This document shows positions 59,290 through 64,000 of a stretch of 64,000 nucleotides of DNA, piece after piece. Under the pieces are notes generated by a model. That model did no database searches and was not told the origin of the DNA. It worked only from the letters and a program-made list of their open reading frames with translations. Within the stretch, counting starts at the first letter, position 1. Each line of letters begins with the position of its first letter. The stretch comes from Oscillospiraceae bacterium (lineage in GTDB: Bacteria; Bacillota; Clostridia; Oscillospirales; Oscillospiraceae): the NCBI GenBank assembly GCA_017395935.1, contig JAFQNL010000012.1, positions 1-64,000 of the forward strand, read 5' to 3'. The translations under genes and the position numbers were made by a program.

Positions 59290-62200
59290 TCAGGATACTT
59301 TCCCGCTCTTGCGCCGCCGGCGGGACAGCCAGACCGCCGGAAGGACGGCCAGCAGGGCCACGGCAGAGATCTTCTCGCCCAGCGCCTGTCCGGGCAGCTG
59401 GAACTGAAGCTGGATCTCATAGCTGCCGGGCGTCAGGATCAAACCGCAGTACATACCATTGACATGGATCAGCTCTTCCTCCACGCCGTTGACCATAGCC
59501 TTCCAGCCGCTGGTCCAGGGAATGGGGAATACGACCAGACGGTTCTCCTCCAGCTCCAGTGTGCCGGAGATCCGGTCCCCTGTCTCTTCCACGTTCTCCA
59601 TTGTCACCTCGCCCAGCGCCGACAGCTGCCGGTCAAAGTCCTCGATGGGAACGCAGACCACATACATCTCCTCGTACTCCAGCTTCTGCTTCTTGGAGAA
59701 GTTGACGGTGCACTTGTTCAGCGCCTCCTCCTGAACGCCCAGATGGAAGGTCAGGTACTCCCGGTTGAAGTAGTAGGTCTGGGAGGGGCTGCGGAGGCTG
59801 GCCTCCTTGCTCTGGCCGTTGGCGTAGACGATGGCGGTACTGCTGGTGTTCTCGTTCTTATCTGTATCCTCCAGACCTCGGAAGACCAGATAGTACTCGC
59901 ACCCCGGCTGGCCCTCAAAGGCCAGATGGAGCTTACCGTTATTGCCGGTAACGTCCAGAATCCGGTTTTCCGTATCCGCCTTCATACCGGTGGTACCGGT
60001 GACCTGAACGGGGATGGCAGTCTCGGTAAACCACTGCTCCTGACGCTTCAGCAGGTCGGTCTCCTCCTCCAGCAGCGCGCCGTAGAGCATGACCTGCTGC
60101 TTTTCAATGGCAGTCATGGCCTCGTACTCTTCCCTGGTCACATAGCTGGTATAGGTGTAGCCCATAGGCAGGGCATAGTCGTTTTCATAGATATAGCAGA
60201 CGGTAGGCGCGCCATAGATATCCTTCGAGTCCAGCGTCTGGATCTCTCGGAAGCCATAGGGCACCATACCCGGCTTATTGGTGGCGTAATATTTCACCGA
60301 GGCCAGCGCAGTGGGCACTGCCCGCTCGTCCAGACCACCGACCAGGAAGGTCTGGTACTGGGTATTCAGACCGATATCCACGCAGTAGTCGGTGACCTCG
60401 GCGGAGATCACGCTGTAGTAAGAACTGACGCCGTTATAACCCAGCATCAGGCTCTGGTTGGTCTTGCTGAAGGGGCGGGCCACCCGGTAGAAGCTCTCGT
60501 CCTCCGAGATCACCTCCATGGCGTCGCCCATATAGTGGACCATCCGCTGGGAGGCCTGATCCACCGGAATGCTCTGGGCGGCATAGTCGCCAAACTCAGG
60601 CAGACCGGCCACCGCTACGCTGAAAGCCACGTTCAGCGTGGTGACCACCGCCAGCGCGGCCGACTGGGCCCGGCGGCTGGAGAAGAACTCCCGGAGCATG
60701 AGCAGGACGACGGTCGTCATGGCCAGAATGGCGATGCCCATATAGACGCCCCGATCCAGCGCCTCCTGGCGGGTGAGCACCAGAGCGGCATAGACCAGCA
60801 CCGCCGCCGACAGATACTTCCGCTCTCTGGCCGTCATCTGGCCCATCTCCGGCGCCAGCTCCATCAGGATGACTGCCACCACAAAGGGAATGGCAAAGCA
60901 CCAGCGGTTGGTAATATAGCCAAAGCCGTTGAAGATCCAGCCAAAGACAGGCGAACAGATAAAGACCGTTACCGTGATCAGTCCGGCCTTCAGCGGCCGC
61001 AGCTCCTTCCGCTTCTTGAGAAACAGCAGGATACAGGCCAGAAATCCGATACTGGCAAAGCCCACATAGCTCCGGTAGCCCAGTCCGCCGTACTCCAAAT
61101 TCAGTCCGCTGAAGAGGTCGGCGTAATACTGGTTGCCATAGAAGAGATCAATATCCACCTTCTCGCCGCTGCGGCTGGAGGTGAGGAAGCTCATCAGCGT
61201 GGGCATCAGCGTATACATCGCCATCATCAGACCCCAGAGATACCAGCCGATCATCTTGACGATCCGGATCACAATGCTCTTCACATCCCTGCCATGGATG
61301 CCCCAGAGCCGGTAGAGCAGATAGAAGGCCATGAGCAGGCTGTTGATATAGCTGGAGTAGTAGCCGTTAATAAACTGAATGGCGATAACAAAGACAAAGA
61401 GGGCGGGCTTTCCCTTCCGGAGATAGCGCTCCACCGCCGTCACCGTCAGCAGGAAGTAGGTCAGCAGTGTGGTGACGAAGAAGGGCTGCCGGACAGCCGC
61501 CAGCAGGGGGAAGTCGGCAAAGACAAAGAGGATCGCGCCCATCACGATGGGCAGCCGCTGCCGCTTGCCCCGCTCCACGCCGTACCAGAGGAAGGCCAGA
61601 CCGCAGACATACATCCGCAGTACCACCACGGCGTTGAAGAAGGCTTCCAGTGTCTCCTCCCGGGCAAAGAGGAAGAGCAGGCTGAAGGGTTCCTTTCGGA
61701 TTACGTCCCAAGGGGTGAGGCCGAAGCCCACCGAGAAGTCCCACTGGGGGAATACCAGACTGCCCGTCTCCAGGAATTGCTCCCAGACGCCCAGCAGATA
61801 GTCCCGGGTATAGATCAGGGTGGGATATTGCTGGAGCAGGCCGTCAGTCTGCCAGACCAGATTGACGTCGTTGGAAAAATAGGGGAACACATAGCCCAGC
61901 GCGCCTACCAGGAAGCAGCCGGTATAGATGGCCACCAGACTGATCCCCCACTGATGGCGGCGGAAGAAGCAGCCTCCTTCCAGCGCCTTGGAGCTGGGCT
62001 GATCAGACAGCAGCCGGTCCCAATCCACCAGCGCCCGGGGCAGCCGGTCGGCCGCCGGGGTCAGAGAGAAGACCAGCAGGACCAGACCCAGCAGGCCGGC
62101 CAGCGCCAGCGCGCTCAGACTCCGCTCCGCCTGCAGCGGGGCCAGAACCAGATAGGCCGCCGGAGTGAACCAGAAGTAGCCGCTCTTCCACCGCCGGCCC

Positions 62201-63000
62201 ACCTGATCGGCAAGGGGCAGCGACCGACCCGGCAGAATGGCCAGCAGGGCCAGCAGCAGGATCAGGCTGAGGGCGTAGAATCCTGCCCGTGCGGGCAGGC
62301 CGTAAAGCATCCGGGGCAGGGCCTCAATGCTCTTATACCATTTATTGTTGTCGGCCACCAGCCGAAGGCTGGAGAGAGCTCCCCGGCTCACCAGACAGAC
62401 GGCGGCCCAGCCCAGCAGGGCGGCAAGGCCGGCCAGCTTATGCCAGAGCTTGCTGCCCACTGCCTCCAGGGTCTTGTCCTTTATGCCGAAGCCCAGCAGG
62501 AAGAAGGGCAGATAAACCACCAGACGGCTCAGGCACATAAAGTCGCCGATAAACTTGACAAAGCCCACGGCAAGGCCGGCCAGCACGGCCAGCGGCACCA
62601 GCCAGCGCTCCATCCATCTGCGCCGGGGCAGAAAGCTGACCAGCAGGCAGCACATACCGCCCACCAGAAACAGCCAGGGTACGCCGGAGGTGGAGAAGGG
62701 ATAGAAGGCAGGGCCCCGGCCCAGAGCCGTCTCAATCCAGAAGAGAAGTACCTTCTGGACAAAGCCCAGAGCGAACAGACCCAGACCCATCCGACCTACC
62801 GCGCCGGGCTCCTCCCGACGCGCTCCGGCCTCCCGGCCCAGCAGAAAAAGCATACCGGGATAGGCAGTGAGGGAGGTGAAGAAATAGCCGGCCATGCCCA
62901 GATCGCTGCTTCTGACCCGATTAAACAGGGAGAAGGCCGCTGCCAACAGGACAAGCAGACAGGCCAGATGATTCAGCTTTTGCTTGCAGGCAGATCTCAT
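59290..63000 (-). CDS. YfhO-family membrane glycosyltransferase with N-terminal acyltransferase-3-like half
   Basis: A 1236-residue polytopic protein. From about residue 355 it is a YfhO-family protein: LVWQTDGLLQQYPTL loop after the first helix, a dozen or more helices, and an extracytoplasmic C-terminal region ending with a final helix (about 1205-1228) and a basic tail. YfhO transfers a sugar from undecaprenyl phosphate to lipoteichoic acid in B. subtilis. The first 350 residues form about ten further helices with SRLVVYLPFFLLGFGIKDK, reminiscent of fucose 4-O-acetylase-like acyltransferases, but the first helix lacks the expected catalytic His. The ATG has AAGGAGAG upstream. Confidence 0.83.
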   Translation of the reverse strand: MRSACKQKLNHLACLLVLLAAAFSLFNRVRSSDLGMAGYFFTSLTAYPGMLFLLGREAGARREEPGAVGRMGLGLFALGFVQKVLLFWIETALGRGPAFYPFSTSGVPWLFLVGGMCCLLVSFLPRRRWMERWLVPLAVLAGLAVGFVKFIGDFMCLSRLVVYLPFFLLGFGIKDKTLEAVGSKLWHKLAGLAALLGWAAVCLVSRGALSSLRLVADNNKWYKSIEALPRMLYGLPARAGFYALSLILLLALLAILPGRSLPLADQVGRRWKSGYFWFTPAAYLVLAPLQAERSLSALALAGLLGLVLLVFSLTPAADRLPRALVDWDRLLSDQPSSKALEGGCFFRRHQWGISLVAIYTGCFLVGALGYVFPYFSNDVNLVWQTDGLLQQYPTLIYTRDYLLGVWEQFLETGSLVFPQWDFSVGFGLTPWDVIRKEPFSLLFLFAREETLEAFFNAVVVLRMYVCGLAFLWYGVERGKRQRLPIVMGAILFVFADFPLLAAVRQPFFVTTLLTYFLLTVTAVERYLRKGKPALFVFVIAIQFINGYYSSYINSLLMAFYLLYRLWGIHGRDVKSIVIRIVKMIGWYLWGLMMAMYTLMPTLMSFLTSSRSGEKVDIDLFYGNQYYADLFSGLNLEYGGLGYRSYVGFASIGFLACILLFLKKRKELRPLKAGLITVTVFICSPVFGWIFNGFGYITNRWCFAIPFVVAVILMELAPEMGQMTARERKYLSAAVLVYAALVLTRQEALDRGVYMGIAILAMTTVVLLMLREFFSSRRAQSAALAVVTTLNVAFSVAVAGLPEFGDYAAQSIPVDQASQRMVHYMGDAMEVISEDESFYRVARPFSKTNQSLMLGYNGVSSYYSVISAEVTDYCVDIGLNTQYQTFLVGGLDERAVPTALASVKYYATNKPGMVPYGFREIQTLDSKDIYGAPTVCYIYENDYALPMGYTYTSYVTREEYEAMTAIEKQQVMLYGALLEEETDLLKRQEQWFTETAIPVQVTGTTGMKADTENRILDVTGNNGKLHLAFEGQPGCEYYLVFRGLEDTDKNENTSSTAIVYANGQSKEASLRSPSQTYYFNREYLTFHLGVQEEALNKCTVNFSKKQKLEYEEMYVVCVPIEDFDRQLSALGEVTMENVEETGDRISGTLELEENRLVVFPIPWTSGWKAMVNGVEEELIHVNGMYCGLILTPGSYEIQLQFQLPGQALGEKISAVALLAVLPAVWLSRRRRKSGKVS

Positions 63001-63031
63001 GATCAACTCTCCTTATTCTGTAAGACGACCC

Positions 63032-63421
63032 TTACTTACCCAGATCCTTCTTAATCTGGGTAGAGGAGATTTCAGGCGTGCGGGAGAGGTAGACCACCTC
63101 GCACTGCTGCTTCAAAAAGTCGAACTTGCCCTCCCAGTCGTCGCCGATCACGAAGGTATCCACCTTATACTCGTCCACGTCCCGGGCCTTCTGCTCCCAG
63201 CAGGTCTCGGGAATGACCAGATCCACATAGCGGATGGCTTCCAGCAACTGTTTGCGCTGCTCGTAGGTGAAGTAGCATTTCTTCCCCTTCTCATTCCAGT
63301 TGAACTCATCAGTGGACAGGGCCACGATCAGATAGTCTCCCAGCGCCTTTGCCCGGCGGAGGAGATTGATATGTCCGTAGTGCAGCAGATCATATGTGCC
63401 GTAGGTGATCACTTTTTTCAC
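63032..63421 (-). CDS. tagD: glycerol-3-phosphate cytidylyltransferase
   Basis: A 129-residue enzyme making CDP-glycerol, the precursor of glycerol-phosphate teichoic acids. YGTYDLLHYGHINLLRRAKALGDYLIVALSTDEFN with the HxGH nucleotide site, VIGDDWEGKFD and the C-terminal EISSTQIKK are canonical for TagD. First gene of the long minus-strand operon running to rfbB; a clear promoter lies 55 bases upstream. Confidence 0.96.
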   Translation of the reverse strand: MKKVITYGTYDLLHYGHINLLRRAKALGDYLIVALSTDEFNWNEKGKKCYFTYEQRKQLLEAIRYVDLVIPETCWEQKARDVDEYKVDTFVIGDDWEGKFDFLKQQCEVVYLSRTPEISSTQIKKDLGK

Positions 63422-63474
63422 GTTTCTGGCCTCCTGGTCATACTCCGACCAATAATTTCATTAAAATACACTAT

Positions 63475-63503
63475 ATCATATCATATTTCCTCTCTCTTTG
63501 CAA
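63475..63503 (-). promoter_or_regulatory. promoter of the tagD-yfhO-wecE-rfbB operon
   Basis: Minus strand -35 TTGCAA (63498-63503), 17-base spacer, -10 TATGAT (63475-63480). No other strong promoter was noticed in the 12 kb downstream. Confidence 0.7.
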
Positions 63504-63565
63504 TCGTATTCCGAGAAAGGACCCCTCTTTCTCTTTTTTTCCTGCCGGGGGTGGGAAGAAAGAGA

Positions 63566-63590
63566 GAGCCCGCCAAAGCATGGCAGGCTC
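63566..63590 (-). terminator. hairpin after the teichoic acid gene
   Basis: Stem GAGCCCGCC with GGCAGGCTC (one mismatch), followed on the minus strand by TCTCTTTCTT. Probable terminator of the partial gene that enters from the right edge. Confidence 0.5.
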
Positions 63591-63602
63591 CCTGAGGGCA
63601 AT

Positions 63603-64000
63603 TTATACTTCCTGTTCTTCCAGTGTCCTCTCCGCCTTCTTCTCTCCGGGGAGAAAATCCAGCAAAAAGCGGACGATCCGGCGGGTATTGTTCTCCTCTG
63701 CCGTCTCGATATACCGGCTTCGGAAGGCTTCCAGCGCCGCCAGATCGTAGCTGCCGGCTCCGATTGCCTTCATCAGCCCCTCCGGCTCCCGGAAGCAGGC
63801 CAGAGGCAGCTCCTGCTCCGGGTCGATATTCAGACCCTGACAGAGCAGATACTCCTCCTTGTCAAAGAGGTAAAAATAGACCGGCTTATGGAGCAGACTG
63901 GCTTCCAGCGAGGAGGCGGAGTAGTCGGTAATAACCAGATCACAGACCTTCATCAGATCATAAGTAGACCAGCCCCGGGCCGTCCGGTTCTTCTCCTCCA
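63603..64000 (-). CDS. CDP-glycerol glycerophosphotransferase family protein, C-terminal part (partial)
   Basis: The frame is open to the right edge of the window, so only the last 132 residues are visible. STYDLMKVCDLVITDYSASSLEASLLHKPVYFYLFDKEEY is the C-terminal signature of TagB/TagF-type polymerases, which build or prime poly(glycerol phosphate) on a lipid carrier. An internal Met at 63951 is not the start. It supports a teichoic-acid-like polymer as the target of the neighbouring glycosylation genes. Confidence 0.9.
   Translation of the reverse strand, partial: EEKNRTARGWSTYDLMKVCDLVITDYSASSLEASLLHKPVYFYLFDKEEYLLCQGLNIDPEQELPLACFREPEGLMKAIGAGSYDLAALEAFRSRYIETAEENNTRRIVRFLLDFLPGEKKAERTLEEQEV

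Noticed and set aside
59464..63054. A 1196-residue open frame on the plus strand opposite the YfhO-like gene
   Set aside because: Its composition is Gln/His/Gly/Arg-rich without domains, it is antisense to a gene with clear membrane topology, and has no ribosome binding site. Shadows of this type accompany most GC-rich genes here (for example 5037-6941, 10422-12623 and 28627-31431).

Overview
The window reads like a chromosomal segment of a fairly GC-rich Clostridia member, most likely an Oscillospiraceae relative. This is inferred from gene content (SepF and DivIVA beside ileS, an hfq-miaA-mutL-mutS-miaB block, acetate kinase, Firmicutes-type CGAAC-N4-GTTC SOS boxes, GGAGG ribosome binding sites, SigA-like TTGACA-17-TATAAT promoters); no database search was possible. 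No insertion sequence, prophage or CRISPR array was seen. The one gene with clearly foreign composition is a type IIL restriction-modification enzyme near the left end.

Layout. 1-300: tandem promoters firing off the left edge, probably for an rRNA operon. 372-7340: nucleoside phosphorylase, an SseB-like protein, the MmeI-like enzyme and an aconitase-family hydratase. 7416-14412: a LacI regulator with two identical palindromic operators and a uronate operon (uxaC, SDR oxidoreductase, GltD-like oxidoreductase, KDPG aldolase, KDG kinase) that lacks a mannonate dehydratase. 14444-18654: a macro-domain fusion protein and an ABC importer. 18684-21090: an SOS-box-controlled pair of putative DNA repair proteins (radical SAM plus DUF4130) and a small membrane protein. 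21315-28440: tcdA followed by an odd repeat array, pepF, a LexA-like XRE-S24 protein, tRNA-Thr and tRNA-Tyr, a sigma-like HTH protein, tmcAL and ackA. 28570-42839: eleven minus-strand genes from miaB to ileS (tRNA modification, mismatch repair, Hfq, division proteins). 42963-51194: an alanine-racemase homologue lacking its catalytic residues, several membrane or secreted proteins, aroD/aroE, a Bax-inhibitor-like protein and DUF554.

51275-64000: a minus-strand cell-envelope locus. tagD and a partial CDP-glycerol glycerophosphotransferase point to teichoic-acid-type polymers. Downstream, rfbA, rfbB and wecE make dTDP-4-amino-4,6-dideoxygalactose. A GtrB/ArnC-like glycosyltransferase, a pair of half-size SMR/EamA membrane proteins resembling ArnE/ArnF, and a very large YfhO-family protein look like a complete 'load on lipid, flip, transfer' glycosylation pathway. 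An ATP-grasp ligase, a PaaK/CapK-like adenylating enzyme and a hexapeptide acetyltransferase may further decorate the amino sugar. I consider this the best candidate for an undescribed system here.

All functions are by recognition of motifs and family resemblance from reading the sequence; start codons were chosen by ribosome binding site.
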